Positions 1 to 7,765 of a stretch of DNA of 64,000 nt are shown piece by piece (the first letter of the stretch is position 1; the number at the start of each line of letters is the position of its first letter). Source of the stretch: Candidatus Kosakonia sp. 282A-S69. Lineage in GTDB: Bacteria; Pseudomonadota; Gammaproteobacteria; Enterobacterales; Enterobacteriaceae. The translations under genes were made by a program, and so were the position numbers. The DNA is taken from positions 563,151 to 627,150 of the forward strand of contig NZ_JAROAU010000003.1 in assembly GCF_029433855.1 (NCBI RefSeq). Direction: 5' to 3'. Under the pieces are notes generated by a model that saw nothing but the letters and a program-made list of their open reading frames with translations, made no database searches and had not been told where the DNA came from.

Positions 1-72
1 CGTAGCTCAGCTGGATAGAGTACTCGGCTACGAACCGAGCGGTCGGAGGTTCGAATCCTCCCGGATGCACCA
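1..72 (+). tRNA. tRNA-Arg (ACG), 5' end cut by window
   Basis: Same sequence as the two complete copies downstream, with anticodon ACG in the loop and an encoded CCA end. The first five bases of the acceptor stem lie outside the window. Position next to yqaB-yqaA-gshA matches the argQ/Z/Y/V cluster of E. coli. Confidence 0.95.
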
Positions 73-124
73 TCTTCAGTGAAAAGCCGTTTTGGCTCTT
101 CATCGTAAAAGCAGTAATCCTGAT

Positions 125-201
125 GCATCCGTAGCTCAGCTGGATAGAGTACTCGGCTACGAACCGAGCGGTCGGAGGTTCGAATCCTCCCGGATGCACC
201 A
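125..201 (+). tRNA. tRNA-Arg (ACG)
   Basis: Complete 77-nt tRNA. The acceptor stem GCATCCG pairs with CGGATGC, the anticodon loop reads CTACGAA (ACG anticodon, read as ICG after deamination), the T arm GGAGG/CCTCC is intact and CCA is encoded. It decodes CGU/CGC/CGA. It is part of a tandem cluster that is probably transcribed as one precursor. Confidence 0.97.
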
Positions 202-334
202 TCTTCTGCGAGATAACAGCGAGTATGTTTTCTCAGTGGGAGCGGGCCTAAACGCGAGCACCAGGGAGGATAGTGTTGCTTCAGCAACGACCCGAAGGGC
301 GAGGCAAAGCCGAGTCATCCTCCCGGATGCACCA
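202..334 (+). ncRNA. RtT-like structured repeat, copy 1
   Basis: A 133-nt unit follows the second tRNA and ends with a copy of the tRNA 3' end (317-334). GGGAGGAT (264-271) can pair with ATCCTCCC (317-324). That stem encloses three small hairpins at 275-288, 291-299 and 303-311, giving a cloverleaf-like fold. A second copy at 464-596 differs at about six positions. It resembles the RtT RNA by-product described for the E. coli tyrT operon and often annotated in tRNA-Arg clusters. The family call is from memory; the fold is seen directly. Confidence 0.6.
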
Positions 335-386
335 TCTTCAGTGAAAAGCCGTTTCCGCTTTTCATCGTAAAAGCAGTAATCCTGAT
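335..386 (+). repeat. 52-nt tRNA spacer repeat, second copy
   Basis: This 52-nt spacer matches the one at 73-124 with a few changes near its middle. Both lie between a tRNA 3' end (or its remnant) and the next tRNA. The pattern fits growth of the cluster by tandem duplication of a tRNA-plus-spacer unit. Confidence 0.8.
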
Positions 387-463
387 GCATCCGTAGCTCA
401 GCTGGATAGAGTACTCGGCTACGAACCGAGCGGTCGGAGGTTCGAATCCTCCCGGATGCACCA
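387..463 (+). tRNA. tRNA-Arg (ACG)
   Basis: Identical to the tRNA at 125-201: 77 nt, ACG anticodon, encoded CCA. It is the last tRNA of the cluster and is followed by the second RtT-like unit. Confidence 0.97.
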
Positions 464-596
464 TCTTCTGCGAGATAACAGCGAGTCTGTTTTCTCAGGG
501 GGAGCGGGCCTAAACGCGAGCGCCAGGGAGGATAGCGTTGCTTCACCAACGACTCGAAGGGCGAGGCAAAGCCGAGTCATCCTCCCGGATGCACCA
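464..596 (+). ncRNA. RtT-like structured repeat, copy 2
   Basis: Second copy of the 133-nt unit, again ending in a tRNA 3'-end remnant. The outer GGGAGGAT/ATCCTCCC stem is kept. Several differences from copy 1 fall in loops or change the stem of the first hairpin (CAGCAAC becomes CACCAAC), so that hairpin is weaker here. Confidence 0.6.
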
Positions 597-785
597 TCTT
601 TTACGAACCCAGCCAAAAATTCTCCCCTTATTCTTTCTGCTTAAAATCTTCATCCCCACAACTTACACATTTTCGTTGAAATTCTGCACAAAATCATATT
701 CCCTGCAGCTAATCTCGCGCTGGATGCGACAAAAAGCCTTGTTTACGTTAAAGTAAATGTTAGTTATCCGGTTTGTGAGAGCAAG

Positions 786-1352
786 ATGTACGCACGTTAC
801 GCTGGTTTGATTTTTGATATGGATGGCACCATCCTGGATACTGAACCAACCCACCGCAAAGCCTGGCACGACGTGCTGGCGCGTTACGGCATGCATTTTG
901 ACGAACAGGCAATGGTCGCGCTGAACGGCTCGCCAACCTGGCGTATCGCCGAGTCTATTATCGAGGCAAACCAGGCCGATCTGGATCCCCACTTACTCGC
1001 ACAAGAGAAAACCGCAGCCGTAAAAGCGATGCTGCTCGATTGCGTACGCCCGTTACCGCTTATTGAGGTGGTAAAAGCGTGGCACGGACGTCGCCCAATG
1101 TCGGTTGGCACCGGGAGCGAAAGCGCCGTTGCCGAAGCGCTGCTGGCGCATCTCGGCCTGCGACACTATTTTGATGCGGTCATTGCCGCCGATCATGTTC
1201 AGCACCATAAACCCGCACCAGATACCTTTTTACTCTGCGCCGAACGCATGGGCGTGCAGCCGTCGCAGTGCGTGGTATTTGAAGATGCCGATTTTGGCCT
1301 GCAGGCGGCGCGTGCAGCCGGTATGGACGCTGTGGATGTCCGCGTATTGTGA
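786..1352 (+). CDS. yqaB: HAD-family sugar phosphatase YqaB
   Basis: 188 aa, matching E. coli YqaB, a cytosolic haloacid-dehalogenase phosphatase that hydrolyses fructose 1-phosphate and related sugar phosphates. HAD motif I, DMDGTILD, is at about residues 11-18 and its first Asp is the nucleophile. Motif II is the GTGS segment near 108-111. The conserved Lys is in HHKPAPD and motif III is VFEDAD. The next gene starts inside the last codon, so the two are translationally coupled. The order tRNA-Arg, yqaB, yqaA, gshA is that of E. coli. Confidence 0.95.
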   Translation: MYARYAGLIFDMDGTILDTEPTHRKAWHDVLARYGMHFDEQAMVALNGSPTWRIAESIIEANQADLDPHLLAQEKTAAVKAMLLDCVRPLPLIEVVKAWHGRRPMSVGTGSESAVAEALLAHLGLRHYFDAVIAADHVQHHKPAPDTFLLCAERMGVQPSQCVVFEDADFGLQAARAAGMDAVDVRVL

Positions 1353-1777
1353 GCGATGCGCTGCCGCTCCTTTCACTGTTTGCCAGCAGTTTTCTCAGTG
1401 CCACGATTTTACCGGGCAACTCGGAGGTGGTGCTGGTTGCGATGCTGATAGCGAAAGTCAGCCAGCCCTGGTCACTTGTTGTAATAGCAACAATGGGTAA
1501 TAGCCTTGGAGGGCTGACTAACGTTATTCTTGGGCGTTTCTTTCCGCAGCGTAAAACATCGCGCTGGCAGGAGAGGGCGACCGGCTGGCTCAAGCGTTAC
1601 GGCGCCGCGGCGCTGTTGTTGAGCTGGGTGCCTGTTATAGGCGATTTACTGTGCATTCTCGCGGGATGGCTACGCCTTTCGTGGGGGCCAGTGATCTTTT
1701 TTTTATGCCTTGGCAAAGCGTTACGCTATGTGGCTCTCGCCCTTGTAACGCTTCAGGGTATGACGTGGTGGCACTAA
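1349..1777 (+). CDS. yqaA: DedA-like inner membrane protein YqaA
   Basis: 142 aa from a GTG start that overlaps the yqaB stop by four bases (GTGA). Hydrophobic segments near residues 3-25, 40-60, 85-105 and 110-135 make it a small integral membrane protein. It carries the short VTT/SNARE-associated pattern of DedA-related proteins, with a Gly-rich membrane turn near residue 50. Homologues in enteric bacteria are conserved but functionally uncharacterised. Co-translation with YqaB is seen; a shared function is not known. Confidence 0.92.
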   Translation: MSDALPLLSLFASSFLSATILPGNSEVVLVAMLIAKVSQPWSLVVIATMGNSLGGLTNVILGRFFPQRKTSRWQERATGWLKRYGAAALLLSWVPVIGDLLCILAGWLRLSWGPVIFFLCLGKALRYVALALVTLQGMTWWH

Positions 1778-1857
1778 TTGGATTGCGTGAGTGACCTTTC
1801 ATCGCCAACCATTACAATTATGCTTAATAAAACGATTATTACAGGCGGGAGGTCAAT

Positions 1858-3402
1858 TTGATCCCGGACGTATCACAGGCGTTGTCCTGGCTGGAAGAAC
1901 ATCCTCAGGCGCTCAAAGGGATCCAGCGTGGTCTTGAGCGCGAAACCCTGCGCGTTAACGCGGATGGGGCTTTGGCGACAACCGGTCACGCGGCAGCGCT
2001 TGGCTCTGCATTAACTCATAAATGGATTACGACGGATTTTGCCGAAGCGCTGCTGGAGTTTATCACCCCGGTTGAGGGTGATATTGACCGCATGCTCACT
2101 ATCATGCGCGATATCCATCGCTACACCGCCCGCCAGATTGGCGATGAGCGTTTCTGGCCGCTGAGCATGCCCTGCTATATCAAAGAGGGACAGGAGATTG
2201 AGCTGGCGCAGTATGGCAGCTCAAACATTGGTCGTTTGAAAACGCTCTACCGCGAAGGGCTGAAAAACCGCTATGGCGCGCTGATGCAAACCATCTCTGG
2301 CGTGCATTATAACTTCTCGCTGCCGATGGCGTTCTGGCAGGCGAAAAGCGGTAGCACCGATAAAGAGGCTGTCTCGGAGGGCTATTTCCGCCTGATCCGC
2401 AACTACTATCGCTTCGGCTGGGTCATCCCCTATCTCTTCGGTGCCTCGCCGGCGATCTGCTCCTCCTTTCTGCAGGGCAAAGAGACTTCGCTGCCCTTCG
2501 AGAAGATGGACAACGGCATGCTCTATCTGCCCTATGCCACTTCGCTGCGTTTAAGTGATTTGGGCTATACCAATAAGTCGCAGAATAGCCTCGGCATTAC
2601 CTTCAATAATCTTCACGATTATGTGGTAGCGCTGAAACGCGCGATCAAAACGCCGTCGGAAGAGTACGCGAAGATCGGTTTGCAGAAAGAGGGCAAGTAT
2701 CTGCAGATCAACACCAACATTCTGCAGATCGAAAATGAGCTCTACGCGCCGATTCGACCAAAACGCGTGACCCGCAGCGGTGAAACGCCGTCGGATGCGC
2801 TGCTGCGCGGCGGCATCGAATATATCGAGGTGCGCTCGCTGGATATCAACCCCTTCACAGCGATTGGCGTTGATGAACAGCAGGTGCGTTTCCTCGACCT
2901 CTTTATGGTCTGGTGTGTGCTGGCCGATGCGCCGGAGATGAGCAGCGATGAACTGCTCTGTACGCGTTCTAACTGGAACCGCGTGATCCTCGAAGGCCGT
3001 AAGCCAGGCCTGACGCTCGGTATGGGCTGTGAAACGGCTCAATACCCGCTCGCCGATGTTGGACGCGATCTGTTTAACGACCTGAAACGGGTAGCGCAAA
3101 CGCTGGATGGCGTGTACGGTGGCAATGAGTATGAAGCAGTATGCGATCAGCTGGTCGCCAGCTTCGACGATCCTGAGCTGACCTTCTCGGCGCGTATTCT
3201 GCGTTCAATGCTGGATGAAGGCATTGGCGGAACAGGAAAAGCGCTGAGCGAGCAGTATCGTTCGCAGCTGCGTGAAGAGCCGCTGGAAATTCTGCATGAA
3301 GAGGACTTTACTGCTGAATGCCACGCCTCGCTGGCGCGTCAGGCGGAGATTGAAGCCGCAGATAACGAGTCGTTTGAAGCGCTGCTTGCGCGTCACGCCT
3401 AG
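1858..3402 (+). CDS. gshA: glutamate-cysteine ligase
   Basis: 514 aa from a TTG start, as in E. coli gshA, with ribosome binding site GGGAGG four bases upstream. It catalyses the ATP-dependent ligation of L-glutamate to L-cysteine, the first and rate-limiting step of glutathione synthesis, in the cytosol. The sequence is collinear with the E. coli enzyme (518 aa), including [11 protein letters not shown] near the N-terminus, ALLEFITP, and [13 protein letters not shown] followed by [11 protein letters not shown] in the active-site region. The rare initiation codon probably limits expression. The 3' flank holds micA on the other strand. Confidence 0.98.
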   Translation: MIPDVSQALSWLEEHPQALKGIQRGLERETLRVNADGALATTGHAAALGSALTHKWITTDFAEALLEFITPVEGDIDRMLTIMRDIHRYTARQIGDERFWPLSMPCYIKEGQEIELAQYGSSNIGRLKTLYREGLKNRYGALMQTISGVHYNFSLPMAFWQAKSGSTDKEAVSEGYFRLIRNYYRFGWVIPYLFGASPAICSSFLQGKETSLPFEKMDNGMLYLPYATSLRLSDLGYTNKSQNSLGITFNNLHDYVVALKRAIKTPSEEYAKIGLQKEGKYLQINTNILQIENELYAPIRPKRVTRSGETPSDALLRGGIEYIEVRSLDINPFTAIGVDEQQVRFLDLFMVWCVLADAPEMSSDELLCTRSNWNRVILEGRKPGLTLGMGCETAQYPLADVGRDLFNDLKRVAQTLDGVYGGNEYEAVCDQLVASFDDPELTFSARILRSMLDEGIGGTGKALSEQYRSQLREEPLEILHEEDFTAECHASLARQAEIEAADNESFEALLARHA

Positions 3403-3410
3403 CAGAAAAG

Positions 3411-3485
3411 AAAAAGGCCACATCGCTGTGGCCGAAATTTCATCTCTTGAAGAACAGGGATGATGATAACAAATGCGCGTCTTTC
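3411..3485 (-). ncRNA. micA: MicA small RNA
   Basis: Read on the minus strand, the transcript begins GAAAGACGCGCATTTGTTAT, the conserved 5' part of enterobacterial MicA that pairs with the ompA leader. It ends in a GGCCACA/TGTGGCC hairpin followed by a T-rich run, an intrinsic terminator with the 3' U tail used by Hfq. The location between gshA and luxS is the E. coli one. The middle differs from E. coli, but the seed and terminator are intact. MicA represses outer-membrane protein synthesis under envelope stress. Confidence 0.93.
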
Positions 3486-3491
3486 ACTTAT

Positions 3492-3518
3492 TCAGACTCG
3501 CACGCGAACGAAGAGTTC
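3492..3518 (-). promoter_or_regulatory. sigmaE promoter of micA
   Basis: On the minus strand GAACTC (3513-3518) is followed after 16 bases by TCTGA (3492-3496), seven bases before the expected MicA 5' end. This fits the extracytoplasmic stress sigmaE consensus. It lies within the luxS 5' region on the opposite strand. Confidence 0.8.
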
Positions 3519-3556
3519 AGTTTATTTTAAAAAAAATCACTGTCGGAGGTGACTAA

Positions 3557-4072
3557 ATGCCGTTATTGGATAGCTTCACTGTCGATCACACCCGTATGGA
3601 AGCGCCTGCAGTCCGTGTTGCTAAAACCATGAACACGCCGCACGGCGACGCCATCACCGTATTCGACCTGCGTTTTTGCATTCCTAATCAAGAAGTTATG
3701 CCGGAAAAAGGGATCCATACCCTGGAGCACCTCTTCGCTGGCTTTATGCGTAATCACCTCAACGGCGATGGCGTAGAAATTATCGATATTTCGCCGATGG
3801 GTTGCCGCACCGGTTTTTACATGAGCCTGATCGGTACGCCGGATGAGCAGCGTGTGGCCGATGCCTGGAAAGCGGCGATGGCTGACGTGCTGAAAGTGAA
3901 AGAGCAGAACCAGATCCCTGAGTTGAACGTTTACCAGTGCGGGACATACCAGATGCACTCGCTGGAAGAGGCGCAGGAGATCGCGCGTCACATTCTCGAT
4001 CGTGATGTGCGCGTCAACAGCAATGATGACCTTGCTTTGCCGAAAGAGAAATTGCAGGAGCTGCATATCTAG
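3557..4072 (+). CDS. luxS: S-ribosylhomocysteine lyase
   Basis: 171 aa, the usual LuxS length. It cleaves S-ribosylhomocysteine to homocysteine and DPD, the precursor of autoinducer-2, in the activated methyl cycle. The metal site is visible: His54 and His58 in HTLEH and Cys128 in YQCGT. Cys83 in MGCRTGF is the catalytic cysteine. A strong site GGAGGT precedes the ATG. The gene is monocistronic, between micA and a lipoprotein gene not found here in E. coli. Confidence 0.98.
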   Translation: MPLLDSFTVDHTRMEAPAVRVAKTMNTPHGDAITVFDLRFCIPNQEVMPEKGIHTLEHLFAGFMRNHLNGDGVEIIDISPMGCRTGFYMSLIGTPDEQRVADAWKAAMADVLKVKEQNQIPELNVYQCGTYQMHSLEEAQEIARHILDRDVRVNSNDDLALPKEKLQELHI

Positions 4073-4080
4073 TTCGCCAT

Positions 4081-4107
4081 GCCGCTTTCTGGTTAACGGG
4101 AAGCGGC
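4081..4107 (+). terminator. possible luxS terminator
   Basis: GCCGCTT and AAGCGGC form a 7-bp stem eight bases after the luxS stop. The following bases are AT-rich but not a clean T run, so termination may be weak. Confidence 0.45.
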
Positions 4108-4349
4108 ACTATTATTTATCGCCATATTTATAAGAAAGTTTTTATACATTAAATCTATTTAATTCTTTTAATTATTAATCTCACGTAATATATAAATAAT
4201 ATCCTCGCCGCTGCCGCGCCTTCTTATTGTTATTTCATTCTTGCCATGATAGTTTGCACCGCACATCGCTATTAGGCGATCGTGTTACCTTCTGTGTTTA
4301 TTTTCTGCATCTACTTCAGTGAAAAGAATGCCTGAATGGCGAGGATATT

Positions 4350-4721
4350 ATGCGGCGCTCACCCATCTCTTACTTATGTCTCTCTATTTGCCTCTCACTT
4401 ACATTAACTGGCTGTGTTAAATCAAAGTCACCCGCGCTGGTGCAGGACGCGCCGCAGAAGCAGGAGACGCAGCAGTGCTACGAACTGCTTACCGCCTTGC
4501 AGGGGCTCGACAAAACGGCATTTGAAACCTATAAGCAGCAATTCACCACCCTTAATCAAAGCTATGAAGTCTACAAAAAAAATCAGCCGATTATTGATAA
4601 GAACTCGGCGGAAATAATGAAGACGGAAATTGATAACAAAATTGAAGTTGTTTGCTCGCGCGTACGCAGCGCGGTATTCGTTAACATGTCCCGGCGCGCA
4701 AATGCTCTGAAACAGTTATGA
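4350..4721 (+). CDS. small lipoprotein paired with FKBP-like protein
   Basis: 123 aa. A short lipoprotein signal ends in the lipobox LTGC (Cys22). The mature part is about 100 residues, mostly charged and helical, with two further cysteines (in QQCYELL and VVCSRV) that could form a disulfide. There is no Asp at +2 after the lipidated Cys, so outer-membrane sorting is expected. The stop overlaps the start of the next gene by four bases (ATGA), so the two are coupled. I do not recognise the family. An AT-rich 277-bp stretch without a gene precedes it and may hold its promoter. Confidence 0.85.
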   Translation: MRRSPISYLCLSICLSLTLTGCVKSKSPALVQDAPQKQETQQCYELLTALQGLDKTAFETYKQQFTTLNQSYEVYKKNQPIIDKNSAEIMKTEIDNKIEVVCSRVRSAVFVNMSRRANALKQL

Positions 4722-6181
4722 GAAAATTATTATATTCATCAGCTATATTGCTAACAGCTATTTCACCCTCCGGGGTTCGTGCCGATCCGGCTGAATTACT
4801 CGAACAGTTAAATAAAGAGAAGATTATCTCCGTTGGGCCTCAATCCCCTTTTATAAACGATCGCCTTACAGCACAGCCGAACGCAACGCCTGCACCCTCT
4901 GTTGAGGTGCTGAGTAAGGCGAAAGAGAGTGAAGCGAAGCGTGAGGAAATCGCGCAGCTCAAGCGTAAGCTTGCGTCAGCGCAGCGCCAGATCGCCGCAC
5001 TGAAGAAAAAGCAGCGTGGCACGACGGCTCTTCAGCCCGGTAAGCAAGATGCCGCCGCCAAAGAGAATGCATCGTTAACACAGCAGTTGCAGGCGCATAT
5101 TCAGCAACTTGCGGAAGCGAAGCAGAAGCTGGCGCATGAGAGCGACATGCTGGAGAGACTGCGCGATGAGAAAAGCCGGCTGGAACAGCAATTCAAGACC
5201 AGTCAGCAGCAGCTGGCAGAGACGAAGCAGAAGCATGCCGATGATACGCAAGCACTGCAAGCGTTTCGAACGGCGAATAGCGAGCTGCATCAGCAGCTGA
5301 AAACCAGCCAGCAGCAACAGGAAAAACTGGGCCAGCAGCACACGGCCACGCCGCAAACCGCGGAGCAGGTTAAACAACTCACCCAGGCCAAAGAGCAGAT
5401 AAGCGGCAAGCTTGATGCCGCCACAAAGCAGGTCAGCAACCAGGCCGCGCGTATCGCCAGCCTCGAGGCGCAGCTCAGGCAGCGCACAGAGGAGAAAACG
5501 CAGGCGGAGCAGAAGAGTGCGACGGTGCCAGCTCCTCAAAAAGTGCAGGCCCGCTACCTGCTGACAGAGAATAACTCCCCCGCCGCGAAGATGAGCTACG
5601 CCTGGGGGGCCTGGTTTGCGGCGAAAGCGCAGCAGGAGAGTGTCACGCTGACCCACGCCGGGCAAAAATATCTGCCACAGGCCTTTTTACAGGGCTTTCA
5701 GGATAAGTTCGCCGGCACTCTACAGATGAAGAACGCCGATATCGAAAGCGTGCTGCAAACCCTGAATAAAAAGGTGGGCGAAGCGCAGAAAAATGAGCTG
5801 GCGCAGAATAAGAAACAGGCACAAAAGCTGCTGGCCGAGGCGGCTAAGCTGAAAGGTGCTGAGCGCACCGCCAATGGCATCATCTATCTGGTGGAGAGAA
5901 AAGGGCAGGGCGTTGCGCTGCTTCCCGGGGATGTGATTCGCTTCCGGGTCGATGAGAAGCTCAGTTCCGGTAAGGTACTTTCACGCGGCGCTGTCCACAG
6001 CGGGCGGCTTAGCGAGCTACCGCCGCTGATGCGCGCAGGGATTGAAAAAGTGGTAGTGGGGGGGCGGATTCGAATCTACACCCCTGCTGAACTGGCTTAC
6101 GGTGAGAAAGGGCTCCCCGGTATGGTGCCGCCAGGTGTGGCATCGATCATGACGCTTGAGATCCTCGGCATCGTCAAATAA
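4718..6181 (+). CDS. periplasmic coiled-coil protein with degenerate FKBP domain
   Basis: 487 aa. A signal peptide (about 1-22, cut after VRA) is followed by a long Gln/Lys/Glu-rich coiled coil (about 63-265). Next comes an FKBP_N-like dimerisation domain (about 285-390) as in FkpA and Mip, then a C-terminal FKBP fold (about 395-487) with the typical PAELAYGEKGLPG loop and PPG near the end. Against FkpA the active-site Phe-Asp pair is replaced (GKVLSRG where FkpA has GKEFDNS) and the conserved Trp of the PGW motif is missing (PPLMRAG). Prolyl isomerase activity is therefore doubtful and a chaperone or scaffold role is more likely (inference). It is coupled to the upstream lipoprotein and may partner it across the periplasm. 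Confidence 0.88.
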   Translation: MRKLLYSSAILLTAISPSGVRADPAELLEQLNKEKIISVGPQSPFINDRLTAQPNATPAPSVEVLSKAKESEAKREEIAQLKRKLASAQRQIAALKKKQRGTTALQPGKQDAAAKENASLTQQLQAHIQQLAEAKQKLAHESDMLERLRDEKSRLEQQFKTSQQQLAETKQKHADDTQALQAFRTANSELHQQLKTSQQQQEKLGQQHTATPQTAEQVKQLTQAKEQISGKLDAATKQVSNQAARIASLEAQLRQRTEEKTQAEQKSATVPAPQKVQARYLLTENNSPAAKMSYAWGAWFAAKAQQESVTLTHAGQKYLPQAFLQGFQDKFAGTLQMKNADIESVLQTLNKKVGEAQKNELAQNKKQAQKLLAEAAKLKGAERTANGIIYLVERKGQGVALLPGDVIRFRVDEKLSSGKVLSRGAVHSGRLSELPPLMRAGIEKVVVGGRIRIYTPAELAYGEKGLPGMVPPGVASIMTLEILGIVK

Positions 6182-6213
6182 AAAAACGCCTCCCTGCGGA
6201 GGCGTTTTTATTT
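6182..6213. terminator. bidirectional terminator
   Basis: ACGCCTCC and GGAGGCGT form a GC-rich stem with loop CTGC, flanked by A runs on the left and T runs on the right. It can stop both the FKBP-like gene from the left and emrB from the right. Confidence 0.85.
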
Positions 6214-6217
6214 GACG

Positions 6218-7759
6218 TTAATGCGCGCCGCCGCTGCTGCCCGCACCAAACGGTGGTTTGGCGAACCAGACCAGGCCAAGGAGTATCAGGAAGACCCCCG
6301 CCGAGACCCAGAAAATTTCATTAGCTGAGATAATCAGCCCCTGGTTGGTGATCTGCTGGGCGATCCAGCCTGACGACTGCTGTTGTGATAACCCCATTCC
6401 CTGCAACTGGTTATACATCTCCTGCGCGTTCGGGTTGTAGGGGTTCACCGACTCCGTCAGCTGTGCATGGTGCATCGATTCCCGGTTAGTCCACAGCGTC
6501 GTGGTGATGGAGGTACCAATTGAGCCTGCCAGCGTTCGCGTAAAGTTCGACAAACTGGAGGCCGCGGCCAGGCGCTCCGGCGGCAACCCGGAGAGGGTTA
6601 TCGTTGTCAGTGGCATAAAGAAGCAGGCCACGGCGAAGCCCTGAATAAACTGCGGCCACGCTGACGCGCCAAAGTCCATTCCCGGCTCAAATGTATAGGC
6701 GCGCCAGTAGAAGCACACGGCATACATAATGAAGCTAAAGGTCACCAGCCGGCGCATATCCAGCTTATGCGCAAAGCGACCAATAATCGGTGACAGCAGC
6801 ACCGGGATCACCCCGACCGGCGCGGACGCCAGCCCGGCCCAGGTTGCGGTATAGCCATACACCTCCTGCAACAACTGCGGCAGCAGCACAATCGCGCCGA
6901 AGTAGAGCATATAAGCAAGGCTGATACACAAGCAGCCGATGGTGAAGTTCCGCGACTTAAACAGCGAGAGATCAACTATCGGATTATCGTCGGTAAGCTC
7001 CCATACCACCAGGAAGCTGAGGGAGATCACCGCGACAATCGTCAGCACAATAATCTCTGTCGAGTTGAACCAGTCCAGCTCTTTCCCCTGGTCGAGCATC
7101 ACCTGCAGGCTGCCGATACCCACCACCAGCAGCGCGAGGCCTACGCCATCGATGCGCCGCTGCTCGGTACGCGTCTCGCGTCCGCGCAGGCTTTGCAGGG
7201 TCAGCAGCACCACCAGTGCGCCAATCGGCACGTTGATAAAGAAGATCCAGCCCCAGTGGTAGTTATCGCTGATATAGCCGCCGAGGATCGGCCCGCAAAT
7301 CGGCGCGACAATCACCGTCATTGACCAGAGCGCCAGCGCGATAGAGCGCTTCGCCGGTGGGTAGTTACTCAGCAACAGGCTCTGCGAAAGCGGGATCAGC
7401 GGACCGGCAACAATCCCCTGGATAACGCGGAAGAAGATCAGCATCCCAAGGCTGTTGGAGACGCCGCACGCCCACGAGGCGAGGGCAAACGCCACCGTCG
7501 ACCAGAGAAAGAGCCGCACTTCGCCGAAGCGTTTTGCCAGCCAGCCGGTAATCGGAATTGAGATGGCGTTCGCCACCCCGAAGGAGGTGATCACCCAGGT
7601 CCCCTGGCTCAGCGAAGAGCCAAGGTTGCCGGCGATCGTCGGGATAGCCACGTTGGCGATGGTGGAATCCAGCACCTGCATGAAGGTCGCGAGTGAAAGT
7701 GCAATGGTCATAATGACCAGCTGCGCGCCTTCCAGCGGTTTCTGTTGCATGGCACTCAT
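6218..7759 (-). CDS. emrB: multidrug efflux MFS permease EmrB
   Basis: 513 aa, DHA2-family 14-helix proton/drug antiporter of the inner membrane. With EmrA and TolC it exports hydrophobic drugs and uncouplers. The N-terminus has MQVLDSTIANVAIPTI (motif D1), and the motif A region GWLAKRFGEVR and motif C GPILGG are present. It starts six bases after emrA ends, so the two are cotranscribed. Length and sequence match E. coli EmrB. Confidence 0.97.
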   Translation of the reverse strand: MSAMQQKPLEGAQLVIMTIALSLATFMQVLDSTIANVAIPTIAGNLGSSLSQGTWVITSFGVANAISIPITGWLAKRFGEVRLFLWSTVAFALASWACGVSNSLGMLIFFRVIQGIVAGPLIPLSQSLLLSNYPPAKRSIALALWSMTVIVAPICGPILGGYISDNYHWGWIFFINVPIGALVVLLTLQSLRGRETRTEQRRIDGVGLALLVVGIGSLQVMLDQGKELDWFNSTEIIVLTIVAVISLSFLVVWELTDDNPIVDLSLFKSRNFTIGCLCISLAYMLYFGAIVLLPQLLQEVYGYTATWAGLASAPVGVIPVLLSPIIGRFAHKLDMRRLVTFSFIMYAVCFYWRAYTFEPGMDFGASAWPQFIQGFAVACFFMPLTTITLSGLPPERLAAASSLSNFTRTLAGSIGTSITTTLWTNRESMHHAQLTESVNPYNPNAQEMYNQLQGMGLSQQQSSGWIAQQITNQGLIISANEIFWVSAGVFLILLGLVWFAKPPFGAGSSGGAH

Positions 7760-7765
7760 CTCAGA

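Noticed and set aside
157-549. Open reading frames crossing the tRNA cluster on both strands
   Set aside because: They are made of tRNA and RtT-like repeat sequence and contain the same residues twice; no ribosome sites.
1-600. Regular repeats that look array-like
   Set aside because: The repeat units are tRNA-Arg genes and their spacers, not CRISPR repeats: units are 77 nt with full tRNA folds, and no cas genes are near.
4118-4160. Minus-strand FliA-like element after luxS
   Set aside because: GGCGATAA is present but the nearest TAAA stretch has the wrong spacing and no gene lies downstream on that strand.
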